Shown here piece by piece: positions 26,652 to 37,509 of a DNA stretch of 56,691 nt. Both the position numbers and the translations under genes were made by a program. Source of the DNA: Acinetobacter lwoffii (GTDB lineage Bacteria > Pseudomonadota > Gammaproteobacteria > Pseudomonadales > Moraxellaceae). Below the pieces are notes generated by a model. The model was not told the origin of the DNA. It saw nothing but the letters and a program-made list of their open reading frames with translations, and did not search any database. Each line of letters starts with the position of its first letter. Position 1 is the stretch's first letter. The stretch is from contig NZ_JALJVC010000024.1 in the NCBI RefSeq assembly GCF_022967985.1, positions 1 through 56,691 of the forward strand. Reading direction: 5' to 3'.

Positions 26652-27224
26652 AAAATTATAAAACTGCAATTCTTTAAATAATATGTTTTTCAAAATTAGA
26701 ATATTTTATGGAATACGAATAAAATCATGGTTTTAATTAATAATATATTTAAAAACCAAATGGTTTAGTAAGATTACTTTCCTTCTTTCTAGACTTATCA
26801 TAAAATTTCAATCTGCCTAGGATTCAATTATATCGAATAACCCATAACAAATTAGATTGCTCCCAATCATCCTGGATATGATGAAAATTATCTAAAAAGA
26901 TAAGGTTCCTGTTCAGCAAAATTATAGATTTAGCCTAAGCTGACTAATAAAACATCAAGAAAATTTATTGAATCCTTAGCTTCCTATGGACTTTTTAGAT
27001 ATTCAGTTAAATTGAAGCAGAGAGTATCGAAGTATTACCTAGTTAGGATAATTAGCTTCAGCGGGCGTTTACTTTCCTGGTTTTCTGACAACAGATCATG
27101 GTTAATATATCGGTATTTATAATCATGAATTAAGTCCCCCATTTATTTTAATGTGGGGACTTAATGAAGGCCTGTAGGATAGCTTGGTAAGTTCTATTCA
27201 TTGAACTACTTAGGATGCCTACAA
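26652..27224. other. Gene-free interval with an 11-bp inverted repeat
   Basis: No gene on either strand. The only structure is ATTAAGTCCCC (27129-27139) and its exact complement GGGGACTTAAT (27155-27165) around 15 bases of A/T-rich loop. It lies just after the 3-hydroxybutyrate dehydrogenase gene and may end its transcript, though no T-run follows the stem. Confidence 0.55.
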
Positions 27225-28010
27225 TTATTGGGCAGTATAACCACCATCCATTACTACAGCTTGGCCTGTCACACCACCCGCTTTATCACTGGCTAGGAAA
27301 ATCGCATAATCTGCAATTTCTTCTACACTCAGTAAACGTTTTTGCGGAACCATTGCTAAAATCACATCTTCTAATGCGCTTTGTTCACTGACATTTCGAG
27401 TTTTAGCCAAGTCATTAATTTGTCCTCGTACTAAGGGCGTATCCACATAGCCTGGACATAAAGCATTGACAGTGATGCCATCACGTGCGCATTCTAATGC
27501 TGCCACTTTAGTTAAGCCAATCACACCATGCTTGGCACTATTGTAGCCTGCCTTACCAGCGAATCCGATCAAACCATTAATTGAAGCCATATTAATCACG
27601 CGACCAAATTGCTGCGCTTTCATAATTGGAAATGCATATTTAATTCCAATGAATGAGCCAACCAACATGACATTAATCAACTTCTGGTAAACTGCCGTTG
27701 GAAAATCTTCAATCACGGCAACATGCTGAAAACCTGCATTATTGATTAAAATATCCAAACGACCATAAGTTTTCTGTGTCAACTCAATGGCCATTTTAAA
27801 TGCCTCTTCATTTGTCACATCACAAGGAGCAGAAAAAGCATCAAAACCTTCCTTTTGAAGTTCAACTACAGTTGTAGCACACTTCTCTGCATTCACATCA
27901 GAAATGACCACTTTGGCACCTTCACTGACAAATTTTTTCGCAATTTCGAGTCCTATACCACTAGCTGAACCAGTAATAAATGCGACTTTATCTTTTAGTA
28001 GTTGACTCAT
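27225..28010 (-). CDS. 3-hydroxybutyrate dehydrogenase (SDR)
   Basis: A 261-residue short-chain dehydrogenase that oxidises D-3-hydroxybutyrate to acetoacetate with NAD+. Visible are TGSASGIG (cofactor), NNAG, the catalytic S/Y/K in MASINGL and YNSAKHG, and NALCPGYVDTPLVRGQI, which is characteristic of 3-hydroxybutyrate dehydrogenases. The ATG at 28010 has GGAG 6 bases upstream; the preceding ATG is too close. A fragment resembling a permease C-terminus lies directly upstream, as if a transporter gene of the same operon had been lost. Confidence 0.88.
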   Translation of the reverse strand: MSQLLKDKVAFITGSASGIGLEIAKKFVSEGAKVVISDVNAEKCATTVVELQKEGFDAFSAPCDVTNEEAFKMAIELTQKTYGRLDILINNAGFQHVAVIEDFPTAVYQKLINVMLVGSFIGIKYAFPIMKAQQFGRVINMASINGLIGFAGKAGYNSAKHGVIGLTKVAALECARDGITVNALCPGYVDTPLVRGQINDLAKTRNVSEQSALEDVILAMVPQKRLLSVEEIADYAIFLASDKAGGVTGQAVVMDGGYTAQ

Positions 28011-28045
28011 CATATTCTCCGTGTCTTCTTTTTTAATCCAAATTT

Positions 28046-28158
28046 TTAAACAATACCAAACCAAGTAAAGGCAGCAATGGCAAAAAATACTGCAATAGTT
28101 TTAATAATTGTAATTGCAAAAATATCTTTATAGGATTTTTTTAGGCAATAATAGTTAT
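28046..28158 (-). pseudogene. C-terminal fragment of a membrane permease (GntP-like?)
   Basis: A reading frame of about 35 codons ends with TAA at 28046, 36 bases before the dehydrogenase start, and encodes a membrane-helix-like tail (SYKDIFAITIIKTIAVFFAI). It has no start and stops upstream at about 28165. GntP-type permeases often neighbour 3-hydroxybutyrate dehydrogenase, so this may be the rest of one. The family is a guess. Confidence 0.35.
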
Positions 28159-28403
28159 ATCTTTATGTAACTTTTGGCGAGCATGTTATATCATATAAAG
28201 ATCTCCGCAAGGTTAGTGGATTATTTATGTGTACAATAATAATTAATTTATTAGAAAACTAAGGCTCTTATAAATCGTATAAAATAAATAATATAGACTA
28301 TAAGTATTTTATTTTACAATATTTCAGCCTTAATAATTCTTAAACCTGATTTTATATACTTACTCATATATGCTAATTAAAAATTGGATTTCATAACCAT
28401 TAA

Positions 28404-29606
28404 TTATACAGTACAACTATCAATAAAATCGCCCCACCATTGCATCATTTCCATACGCTGATTAAAATATTCTGCATGATTATAGCTGGCACGGGTTCTA
28501 TTTTTATCAGTATGAGATAGCTGTGCTTCAATCCAATTTGATTGAAATAAACCGGATTCATTTAATATGGTACTAAATGTCGATCGTAACCCATGAGAAG
28601 TTAATTCATTTTTAGTATATCCCATTTTTCTGATAATTAAGTTCAGGGTATTGAAATGAATAGGTTTATTATTATTACGGGGGCTAGAAAACACATATTT
28701 TTCGCCATGAGACCAAACAAGTGCTGATTTCACAACCTCAAGTGCTTGATCAGATAGTGGAACTAAAAATTCAGGGATATCATGACCTAAAATAACCTTT
28801 CTTCTATATTGTTTAATATGTAAGGCTGGTATTCTCCATATTTTTTTATCTAGATCGAAGTGATGTGGTTCACAAAGCAATAATTCTCCACCACGGACGC
28901 CTGTATATAATTTAAATAGTAGGGCTTTTTTAATGATAGGATCTGTATTAATCTGATCTAATCTAACTAAGAAATTAGATAGTTCATCTGAGTTTAAATA
29001 CGGATAATTTTTTTTAATCTTATTATTAACTAATATTTTATGAAGTCCATTTGCAATATTATATTCACAATACCCCATTGCTACGGCATAATCATAAATC
29101 TGATTTAAATAACTATAAGCTTTCTTTACAGGTTCTTTTACATTTCGAGATTCTATATTTTTAATAATTTTAACTAGATCATATCTTTTAACTTCAATAA
29201 ATGGCGTTAGTCCAATATCTGGATAAATATCCTGATCTAAACATTTTTTTGCAAGCTGAATTACACCGCATCGTGGTTCATCTTCAAAGGAATTTTTAAC
29301 TTTAAATTCTAACCACTCTTCACAAATATCCTGAAAAGTTTTGATGTCTTTTTTATGCAGTGGTTTATTTTCATAATCATTAAATTTATATTCATCCCGG
29401 ACTGATCTGGCCTCTTTCAAGGACATTACAGGATATTCTCCCAACTTCATGCGAGGACGTTTATTTGTCCCTGCAAGTGAATAGCGGTAACTCCAAGATT
29501 TACGTCCATTTGGTTCTATCTTCAAACTTAAGCCGTCATCATCTGCCAGAAAATAAATTTTTTCCTTTGGTTTAGCTTGGCGTACCTTAATTTCAGTAAG
29601 ACTCAT
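28404..29606 (-). CDS. Tyrosine-recombinase integrase (P4-type)
   Basis: A 400-residue site-specific recombinase. An N-terminal arm-binding DUF4102-type domain (KVRQAKPKEKIYFLADDDGL), a core-binding domain and a catalytic domain with the arginine in TGVRGGEL, HGLRSTF, LSHTDKN and the nucleophile tyrosine in ASYNHAEYF are all present, so it looks intact. I use the ATG at 29606; the frame is open to 29633. It probably brought in part of the accessory DNA, but no tRNA gene or direct-repeat attachment site is visible. Confidence 0.9.
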   Translation of the reverse strand: MSLTEIKVRQAKPKEKIYFLADDDGLSLKIEPNGRKSWSYRYSLAGTNKRPRMKLGEYPVMSLKEARSVRDEYKFNDYENKPLHKKDIKTFQDICEEWLEFKVKNSFEDEPRCGVIQLAKKCLDQDIYPDIGLTPFIEVKRYDLVKIIKNIESRNVKEPVKKAYSYLNQIYDYAVAMGYCEYNIANGLHKILVNNKIKKNYPYLNSDELSNFLVRLDQINTDPIIKKALLFKLYTGVRGGELLLCEPHHFDLDKKIWRIPALHIKQYRRKVILGHDIPEFLVPLSDQALEVVKSALVWSHGEKYVFSSPRNNNKPIHFNTLNLIIRKMGYTKNELTSHGLRSTFSTILNESGLFQSNWIEAQLSHTDKNRTRASYNHAEYFNQRMEMMQWWGDFIDSCTV

Positions 29607-29672
29607 GAATTTTAACCTAACCACAAATGACACTGCTCAATTCAATTATAGCAAATTTAAGCAATATTCATA

Positions 29673-29693
29673 TGATGCGTATCATACGCATCA
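29673..29693. promoter_or_regulatory. Perfect 10-bp palindrome upstream of the integrase
   Basis: TGATGCGTAT-C-ATACGCATCA is a perfect dyad with one central base, 66 bp from the integrase start and between divergent genes. It looks like an operator for a dimeric regulator, or a recombinase site. Confidence 0.6.
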
Positions 29694-29907
29694 CATATTT
29701 TTATAAGTAATTGTTAAATAAAATTTATATTTAGATTGGTTATTCCCTAGTAACCAATTAATTAACCATTGATTTTGCAAGTCTTAAATTGGCATTTGAA
29801 GTGCAGCCCCATGTTATGACTATTCACATTTCTGCTCTATGATTCATGGTTACTTATTAGTTATGTTATTACGTCAGGAGCGATACAAGAATTAGGGTAA
29901 CCTTATT

Positions 29908-30339
29908 ATGGAAATAGCGAATACGAAATTACTAGCTGGCGCTTTGATAGCCCTAACTTTAACTATAGTTAGCCCTGTCGTACTTGCAAATGATAACAAT
30001 GATATACGAAAGACTATTGTAGTTAAATTTGCTAAAAAAGCTCACTCTGCAAATTATTACGGAAGGATAGATGGATACAAGTATGATTCCTACAAATTTT
30101 ATGCTAAAAAAGGGCAAAAGTTAAAAGTGAAGTTGACTGGAGGAAATGTTGAAGCTTACTTATGGGGTAATCAATTAAAAGACTCCATCAATCTTGGAGA
30201 ATATTCTCCAGAGCTTGATGATAAGGGTATTTATATTTTACCTGCTTCAGGTGAGTATGAAATTAGAGTATTACAACCTAGATCACAGGCAAGAAAAGAT
30301 AAAAAACCTCAATACTGGATGAGTATTAACATTAAATAA
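29908..30339 (+). CDS. Secreted protein resembling g-type lysozyme inhibitor (PliG-like)
   Basis: A 143-residue protein with a signal peptide cleaved near VVLAND. The mature part has the pattern GYKYDSYKFYAKKGQKLKV ... YILPASGEYEIRVLQPR, a beta-rich arrangement that I associate with PliG-type lysozyme inhibitors and related domains. That would place it in the periplasm, protecting peptidoglycan; identification is by eye and tentative. AGGG lies about 10 bases before the ATG. Its last 50 codons are duplicated at 37507-37656. A MliC-like gene lies 1.3 kb away. Confidence 0.6.
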   Translation: MEIANTKLLAGALIALTLTIVSPVVLANDNNDIRKTIVVKFAKKAHSANYYGRIDGYKYDSYKFYAKKGQKLKVKLTGGNVEAYLWGNQLKDSINLGEYSPELDDKGIYILPASGEYEIRVLQPRSQARKDKKPQYWMSINIK

Positions 30340-30450
30340 AGACTTGCTAGATTTTTTTAAGCTTTTATACCAGGGTTCAAAAACTATTGCCAGTTAAACG
30401 GGGCGTGATTTTTACGTATATATTTTTATATTAGTAAAAATGATATAGAT
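30189..30450 (+). repeat. Direct repeat, copy A (uninterrupted)
   Basis: The end of the PliG-like gene plus 110 bp of downstream DNA. The same sequence, nearly identical, recurs at 37507-37872, where a 102-bp insertion splits it. This copy therefore shows the empty target site. Confidence 0.9.
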
Positions 30451-30464
30451 ACGTAATTCATAGA

Positions 30465-31430
30465 GATCGTTTCAATTTAGCAATCTCTAAATACATCTTG
30501 TAACTGGCATGTTGAATCCGTTCATTTGAGGGGGCGTATTGCTTCTGGACTTCATCTAAGAAAGGAGTTTCTTCACATAATTCAAAGTACCTTTCCATCG
30601 GTGTTTTACCTTGCAAAGCTGAATGTGGTCTCATCCAGTTATAGTAATGCTGCCATTCTGCCAGTTTGCTCTGAATTTCCTCTGAATCGATATCTACAGT
30701 AGCGTAGAACTCAGATTTATCAGTCTTTTGTGAGCGCTACCTTGCCATTCAGATGAGGTGAACCCGGTTTATTCGGCCTAAATTTGATCCCATACTGCAT
30801 CATTTTTTCTGTATTTTTTCAACAAAGAATTCTCGTTCACGATCGGTCTGTATTCGCTGTATGGGAAAAGGCATTTATTCAATTACACAGTTAAAAAGTC
30901 GAGTGTATTCGCAGCTGTTCGGCGTTTATATATCCTTAAAACGCGATATCGTGTGCAGTCATCGATAGATGTGTACTGATATAGTCCAGGACCGAGTTTA
31001 CAGGTATCCATTTGAATTCTATCGCCTGGTAATGGACGTTCATAACAAATGTAATCTACTTTACGACGGAATTTTTTAATCGGTTTGACTTAATGGGTGG
31101 ATAGTACTTTATGGATAGTCGCCAAGGACAACGAGACTCCGTGCAGCTCATTAATTCGGTTTGCAAACGTCGAGCACCAAGATTTCTAGCTGAGCGCATT
31201 TCCAATATTAAAGCTTCTAGCTCAGCATTGATTTTAGTATTTGGCGATTTTAAGGGACATTTACTATGACTACTTAATCCATCAATACCTTGTTCAGAAT
31301 ATCGTTTCCACCACTTGCGTAAAGTTGGTCTAGAAATGCCACATCTCCGACAAACCAGGCCAGCATTATTGGTCTCTTCAAATAATTTAACCCATACGAG
31401 TCTTTGTTGAATTTCTCTGTTCATAGACAC
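30465..31430 (-). pseudogene. Decayed IS481-family transposase
   Basis: The N-terminal part is readable from 31430 (NREIQQRLVWVKLFEE, then VCRRCGISRPTLRKWWKRYS, the IS481 helix-turn-helix). Further on, matching pieces of the catalytic core appear in other frames: RIQMDTCKLGPGLYQYTSID, then KPGSPHLNGKVERSQ and HYYNWMRPHSALQGKTPME down to about 30465. At least three frame changes make it inactive. It is an insertion remnant 125 bp downstream of the PliG-like gene. Confidence 0.85.
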
Positions 31431-31626
31431 CCATTATATTGAAGTGATGTCTATGAATCACACAGATTATCATAAGGCTTTTGAAACTGTCGCACCTCAT
31501 GTTTGAATTCACCCATTAACAGAGTGCGAATTAGTCCTTGATCATGTTTGACCACATTTCAAGGAATAGTGTCCAACTTTCGGTATGCAGATTATGGTGT
31601 GGGGTTCTCTTAAAGTTTAAACCTTA

Positions 31627-31977
31627 TTATTTTACTTCAGTAATGCTGATTGGCTGGTCTTTTACAAATTCAACAACCCCTTCACCACGTTTAAAGTGAA
31701 TTGAAACTCCATTATTATTAGCTAAACGAATACCACTACCAGCAACTGTTTGCTTTAAACGATATACCATGCCTGAGTTATCAGTCATTAAAGCAGTTTC
31801 AAAGTTATCCGATGATTTCAGAAAAATTAATAAACCATTCGGACCAGAAAATTTAAGGACCTGCATATCAGCTGAAGTATTGCTTGTAGCCTTATCTTGT
31901 AAAGTTTCAGTCTTTGGACTCGAAGTACACCCAGTCATTGCTAAAACTAACAAAGTTAAACTTAAAAAATATTTCAT
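31627..31977 (-). CDS. Small lipoprotein resembling c-type lysozyme inhibitor MliC
   Basis: A 116-residue lipoprotein with lipobox LAMTGC. The mature part (VYRLKQTVAGSGIRLANNNG, then HFKRGEGVVEF) follows the MliC/PliC pattern of a SGxxY/L-type motif and a following KG-type loop, although the usual cysteines are not seen. MliC proteins inhibit c-type lysozyme in the periplasm. AAGG lies about 8 bases upstream of the ATG. It is alone between two insertion remnants; the call is by eye and moderate. Confidence 0.6.
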   Translation of the reverse strand: MKYFLSLTLLVLAMTGCTSSPKTETLQDKATSNTSADMQVLKFSGPNGLLIFLKSSDNFETALMTDNSGMVYRLKQTVAGSGIRLANNNGVSIHFKRGEGVVEFVKDQPISITEVK

Positions 31978-32088
31978 TTAACTACCTTTTTCATCTGTAA
32001 ATCATAGGTGTATTTATACTAATTGTTATAATTTAACAATAAAACAAATATTACTTTTTTTTACATAAAAAAGCCATAAATCGCATTT

Positions 32089-32792
<704 letters not shown>

Positions 32793-33305
32793 AATGAGGT
32801 TCATGCACGTGTAGCAGTCCTTAACAGATTTACAGAATTAGGTCGACCACTTACCCAAGTTACGCCTTAAATTTGGCTCAATTAGGGGCGCTTTGCCTTT
32901 CAAATATTTGTGCAATAAAGCCGTTGGAAAGTAACCTTGAAACAAGTTATAAGCTTCTTTTTAATAAATTACTGAGTATTTGTATAAATATTCAACATCT
33001 GATTTTTTTTAAACCAGATATTGAATTAAAATAAAAACCAATAAACAAGAACAAACATCATTGGTATTTATATTTTAATTATGTTCATTTACAATAAAAA
33101 TTACTAAGTCAATACATATTTAGTCTAAAATATCCATCAATCAAAAATGTGTGATAGCTTCGAACGTTAATCTTTGTATACTTGTAATTTTGAGTATTAC
33201 TTCAATTCTCTAAGCTAATTCTTTACAAGTGTTCCTATCACCATAATTGTTATTCTTGTCTTCGCTATAAAGCGATCCAAACCTGCCCTCCATGGTCATA
33301 ATCGC
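32793..33305. other. Interval before mqo with a gene tail
   Basis: Directly beside the IS3 end, a + strand frame of about 25 codons (VHARVAVLNRFTELGRPLTQ) ends with TAA near 32869. It looks like the C-terminus of a gene cut by the element. The remaining 430 bp is AT-rich and must hold the mqo promoter; I see no clear -35/-10. Confidence 0.4.
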
Positions 33306-34940
33306 ATGAACAAATTTTTAAAATACCTATTGGTATTCATCGTTCTGCTTATTATTGCAGCACTAATCTTTTTATTTAGACCTATCGCGTCTAAGAAAAT
33401 TCAAAACACCAGCAATGAGCCTGTCGTTGACGCAGTCTTAGTTGGTGGTGGCATCATGAGTGTAACCCTAGGCACATATCTTAGTGAACTTGAGCCAAAC
33501 TGGCAAATTCGTATGTATGAACGCCTAGACAACGTTGCCCAAGAAAGCTCAAACGGCTTCAACAATGCTGGCACAGGCCACTCTGGCTTTATGGAAATGA
33601 ACTATACCTCTGAAAAAGATGGAAAAATGGACATTTCTAAAGCTGTGAACGTTGCGGAACAATTTGAAGTTGCAAAACAGTTCTGGTCTTATCAAGTCAA
33701 AGAAGGCGTTTTGGGTCAACCAAATAGCTTTATCAACCCTGTACCGCACATTGCCTTCGTTTGGGGCGATAACGTGAATTTCCTAGAAAAACGTTACGCT
33801 GCAATGGTTAAAAACCCAATGTTTTATGGCATGAAATTCTCTGAGAATCCTGCTGAAATTAAACAATGGGCACCATTGGTGATGAATGGCCGTGATGCTG
33901 CACAAAAAGTAGCTGCAACACGCATGGATGTAGGTTCGGATGTGAACTATGGTTCGATCACCACTCAATTGGTCGATCACCTTAAAAAACAATCTAATTT
34001 CCAGTTACAAACATCGACTGAAGTGACTGGCATTAGCCAAAACGATGATAAAACGTGGACTGTTGCATTTAAAAACCTCACTACAGGAAAAACAGATCAT
34101 GTGAAAACGCGCTTTGTCTTTATTGGTGCAGGCGGTGCAGCGGTTAAACTTTTACAAATGACAGGCTTACCAGAAGCGAAGCAATATGCTGGCTTCCCTG
34201 TAGGTGGCGTGTTCTTAATGACCGACAACCCAAAAGTCACTGAAGGCCATACTGCAAAAGTTTATGGTCGTGCTGAATTAGGCGCACCGCCAATGTCTGT
34301 TCCACATATTGATACACGTTATATCGACGGTAAAAAATATGTGTTGTTTGGTCCATTTGCAACTTATTCAAACAAGTTCTTAAAACAAGGTTCTCAGCTT
34401 GATTTATTGAAATCAACCACTAAGAACAACGTTTTACCAATGACCGCTGTGGGTATGGAAAATCTTGATTTGGTGAAATACTTAGTTAGCCAAGTCATGA
34501 TGACCGATGAAGACCGTTTTAATGAGTTGAAAAAATACTATCCTGATGCAAAACCAGAGGACTGGCGCATGAATCAAGGTGGTCAACGTGTTCAAATCAT
34601 TAAGAAAGAACCAGGCAAACCTGCAAGCTTGCAATTTGGTACCGAGATTTTTGCATCACAAGATGGTGCTGTGACTGCCCTATTAGGTGCGTCTCCTGGT
34701 GCTTCAACTTCCCCTTATATTATGTTGAGCTTGCTTGAAAAAGCATTCCCTCAGCAAGTAGCAGGTAAATGGAATCCGAAATTACATGAAATTGTAAAAT
34801 CGTACCAACAAGAACTCAGCACTAATCCTGTGCTTCTTGACCAAGTTCGCCAATACACCAGCACAACCCTTGGTTTGAAATATACACCTATGGCTAAAGC
34901 TGCAAATGACGAAACTATTGCGGTAGCAAAAGCACAGTAA
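33306..34940 (+). CDS. mqo: Malate:quinone oxidoreductase
   Basis: A 544-residue FAD enzyme that oxidises malate to oxaloacetate and passes electrons to quinone at the inner membrane. An N-terminal hydrophobic anchor (about 5-27) precedes the FAD motif [40 protein letters not shown]-like and the C-terminal [16 protein letters not shown] are Mqo signatures. Length fits the family, with the extra anchor. It is an intact central-metabolism gene lying between insertion debris and within a pair of direct repeats. A strong terminator follows. Confidence 0.95.
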   Translation: MNKFLKYLLVFIVLLIIAALIFLFRPIASKKIQNTSNEPVVDAVLVGGGIMSVTLGTYLSELEPNWQIRMYERLDNVAQESSNGFNNAGTGHSGFMEMNYTSEKDGKMDISKAVNVAEQFEVAKQFWSYQVKEGVLGQPNSFINPVPHIAFVWGDNVNFLEKRYAAMVKNPMFYGMKFSENPAEIKQWAPLVMNGRDAAQKVAATRMDVGSDVNYGSITTQLVDHLKKQSNFQLQTSTEVTGISQNDDKTWTVAFKNLTTGKTDHVKTRFVFIGAGGAAVKLLQMTGLPEAKQYAGFPVGGVFLMTDNPKVTEGHTAKVYGRAELGAPPMSVPHIDTRYIDGKKYVLFGPFATYSNKFLKQGSQLDLLKSTTKNNVLPMTAVGMENLDLVKYLVSQVMMTDEDRFNELKKYYPDAKPEDWRMNQGGQRVQIIKKEPGKPASLQFGTEIFASQDGAVTALLGASPGASTSPYIMLSLLEKAFPQQVAGKWNPKLHEIVKSYQQELSTNPVLLDQVRQYTSTTLGLKYTPMAKAANDETIAVAKAQ

Positions 34941-34955
34941 TCTGCTTTAAACCCT

Positions 34956-34987
34956 AAAAAGGATGGACTTTGCGCCATCCTTTTTTA
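34956..34987 (+). terminator. Rho-independent terminator of mqo
   Basis: Arms AAGGATGG (34959-34966) and CCATCCTT (34975-34982) around an 8-base loop followed by a T-run; preceded by an A-run, so it may work on both strands. Confidence 0.9.
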
Positions 34988-35012
34988 ATTCATATTTGAA
35001 ACTATTCTGTGT

Positions 35013-36287
35013 ATGTCGCTTTTCCATTCCGATGCTTTTTTGGCTTTTCATTCACGTGATTTTTCACTTCTGAGTGTCAATCAGTTGTGCTTAATTCTAA
35101 CCATCATGATTCAAGAAGTCGTCATTGCTTATAGTATCTATCAACTCACTCAAAATCCACTCAGCCTTGGCATGATTGCCTTAATTGAGTTACTCCCCTT
35201 TATTTGCCTCTCCCTGATCAGTGGCGACTGGGCTGATCGCTATAACCGACAAAAAATTGTGCAGTGGAGTTTTAGCTGTAGCACTTTAATTCCATTATTA
35301 TTTATTGTTCTTTTTTCTCAGTACCAACAACAGCACATTCAACAAAATACACTTTTATGCGGCATTTATAGCCTCATCTTTTGCTTAGGCATACTTAGAG
35401 GCATCTACAGCCCATCATTTAATTCATTACGCCCTTTTCTAACCCCCGAGTCAGCCTATAGCAATGCAGCCACATGGACCGCGCTCATTTGGCAAATAGG
35501 CGGCATTTTAGCGCCTTTATGCGCAGGACTTTTACTCGGCCAACTTGGGCTTGAAAAAACCCTCTTTATTGTTTTTTTCTTGTGTTGCGTGGGTAGCATC
35601 TGCTTATTCGGATTAAGTCCTCGTCAATTCCCTAGCCCTCATAAACAGCATTTAAGCAAAAGTTTGAAAGAAGCCTATTTGTTTATTTTTAAACATCCAC
35701 TAATGTTTTGGAGTATGTTGCTGGATCTCAGCGCCATGCTTTTTTGTAGTGTCATTATCTTACTGCCTATTTTTGCACACGATATCCTGCATCTTGGTGT
35801 TGAAGGCTTAGGTATACTCAGAGCTGCACCAGCTATTGGCGCCTGTATCATGATGTTGATGTTGACCTGTTATTCTCCGATGCAAAATGCATGGAGAAAT
35901 ATGCTCTATAGTAGTTTTGCAATTGCTTTGTGTACTTTAGCCTTTGCACTATCCTCCCATGTTTGGCTCTCAGTCTTCTTCCTTGTTTTAATCGGTGCCT
36001 TTGATAGCATCAGCATGGTCATTCGACAAACTTTATTACAGCAACTCCCCCCAAAAGCACTATTAGGGCGTGTAGCGGCTTTAAATGGCATATTAGTCAC
36101 TTCAGGCAATCAGCTCGGTGCCCTACACATGAGCCTGATGACGCGCTATTTTTCTGTGGTGCCAGCAGTACTTATTGGAGGGACGCTGTGTTTAATAATC
36201 TGTGGTCTAAGCTTTACTCGTACGCGACATTTATTCAAGCCATCTCCAACACTAAAAAAAAATGCCACAGTGGCAAAAAGTGAATAG
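35013..36287 (+). CDS. MFS transporter (EntS-like)
   Basis: A 424-residue transporter with about 11-12 helices. The signature loop GDWADRYNRQKIV (about residues 70-83) between helices 2 and 3 and the overall pattern match the MFS_3/EntS-like exporters. Substrate unknown; siderophore or drug export is possible. It follows the mqo terminator by 26 bp, so it needs its own promoter or read-through. No siderophore genes are nearby. Confidence 0.85.
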   Translation: MSLFHSDAFLAFHSRDFSLLSVNQLCLILTIMIQEVVIAYSIYQLTQNPLSLGMIALIELLPFICLSLISGDWADRYNRQKIVQWSFSCSTLIPLLFIVLFSQYQQQHIQQNTLLCGIYSLIFCLGILRGIYSPSFNSLRPFLTPESAYSNAATWTALIWQIGGILAPLCAGLLLGQLGLEKTLFIVFFLCCVGSICLFGLSPRQFPSPHKQHLSKSLKEAYLFIFKHPLMFWSMLLDLSAMLFCSVIILLPIFAHDILHLGVEGLGILRAAPAIGACIMMLMLTCYSPMQNAWRNMLYSSFAIALCTLAFALSSHVWLSVFFLVLIGAFDSISMVIRQTLLQQLPPKALLGRVAALNGILVTSGNQLGALHMSLMTRYFSVVPAVLIGGTLCLIICGLSFTRTRHLFKPSPTLKKNATVAKSE

Positions 36288-36343
36288 CATGTTAAGCTTC
36301 AAATCTTCTTTTAATATGATGTGAGTTTTCAATAAAGCAAATT

Positions 36344-36829
36344 ATGAAACAGATTTTCCCCTTTTCACATATTCTCTATACCAAACTCTATTCTTTCGTA
36401 CTATCAGTGTTGTTGGCTTATTGCCTATTCAATGCAATTTATACGTTCATTATTGGTGGAACTGGTTTTTATTTATTTGCAACTTTTATTTTAGCTTTTC
36501 AATGTAATTTCGCGTTACGCACTTCTCTCCATGACCGTATTTACACCAGTTTAGGGATAGTTTTGCTTATTATTGGGTTATTGTATACACATGGAATTCA
36601 CTTTCTAAACCATTTAAAAACAATTGTATTGGTTCCTGCTTTAATTTTAACTGCCTTTGGAATAGATAATTTATATAGAAAGCCAAATAGACTTAGTTGT
36701 CTTAAAGTTGGACTGATCCTCGGCCTATTGCTATTAGCTTATATTCAATATTATGATTTAGTAGAACTGCAAAATTATTATGACTCTTTACATAATGATG
36801 AGACTTGGCAGCAATTTGGCGCATTATAA
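36344..36829 (+). CDS. Hypothetical membrane protein
   Basis: A 161-residue protein with about four or five hydrophobic helices (around 15-35, 38-55, 67-82, 90-108, 122-137) and a hydrophilic, acidic C-terminus (QNYYDSLHNDETWQQF). I recognise no family. It lies 56 bp after the MFS gene on the same strand. After it the DNA becomes insertion debris. Confidence 0.6.
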   Translation: MKQIFPFSHILYTKLYSFVLSVLLAYCLFNAIYTFIIGGTGFYLFATFILAFQCNFALRTSLHDRIYTSLGIVLLIIGLLYTHGIHFLNHLKTIVLVPALILTAFGIDNLYRKPNRLSCLKVGLILGLLLLAYIQYYDLVELQNYYDSLHNDETWQQFGAL

Positions 36830-36935
36830 CAGCTAGCACAAAAAAATTTGGTGGGTGAAAAATTTACAATCCTAATTCTGATTTATCATGTTATTACATA
36901 GGAAAACTGCCTTTAAAAGACGGGTCTTGCTAGTC

Positions 36936-37128
36936 TAGAATTGCAGACGAAAGGGAATAAAATGCCTGTATATCCGATTCTAGAAATTGATCATTTTCAG
37001 CATCATAAACAAAAGATTTTTCTTCTAATAAGTATTGGCCATCTTGCTCACTAAGAAAATTTTAAAGTTATTTGCTTGATCAGGGAAAATTTGTTCTCCG
37101 TCAAAAAAAGATCATAACAATCTCGAAC
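36936..37128 (-). pseudogene. Gene fragment cut by an IS5-type end
   Basis: On the - strand a coding-like frame begins at the IS border (RDCYDLFLTENKFSLIKQIT), shifts once near 37055 and continues as DGQYLLEEKSFVYDAENDQF to a TAG at 36936. The acidic hydrophilic product is unknown to me. The start is missing, lost beyond the transposase fragment. Confidence 0.4.
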
Positions 37129-37129
37129 G

Positions 37130-37509
37130 GCTTTGTTGCGCAAAGCTGTTCTTAAGGACTTTTTCAGCAATATAATTTTCAAATGAAGAAGCATACACAT
37201 AAAATTTACCGCACAACCAATTGGTTCGCATATAACCGAGCACGCATTCATCGCGGAAATATTGCCATTTGGTTTGATCCAGCTACGCAATGGTATGCCC
37301 CATCAAAAGGCAAACAAGGGCGAAATCAAACCTACTCCGACGCAGCCATCCAATGCTGCTTAATGATTAAATCCTTATTCCGTCTGTCTTTACGTATGGT
37401 CACTGGCTTTATGCAAAGTCTGATTAAACTTTGCGGCTGAGCAGCCCCGAATATCAGTGATATTCGTACAGTACGCTTTGTAGAAGACAAAAGCATATTG
37501 ATATTGCAA
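37130..37509 (+). mobile_element. Truncated IS5-family element
   Basis: GGCTTTGTTGCGCAAAGC at about 37130 is a typical terminal repeat; the transposase starts at 37183 (MKKHTHKIYRTTNW, then GNIAIWFDPATQWYAPSKG, TYSDAAIQCCLMIKS) and is readable to 37440, where a small change brings a TGA. Similarity continues in other frames (SILILQ region) to about 37509, where it is joined to the copy B repeat at a GCAAT shared by both sequences. The element lacks its 3-prime half. Confidence 0.85.

Noticed and set aside
28404..29907. tRNA gene or attachment site next to the integrase
   Set aside because: I found no cloverleaf-forming sequence or matching direct repeat on either side.
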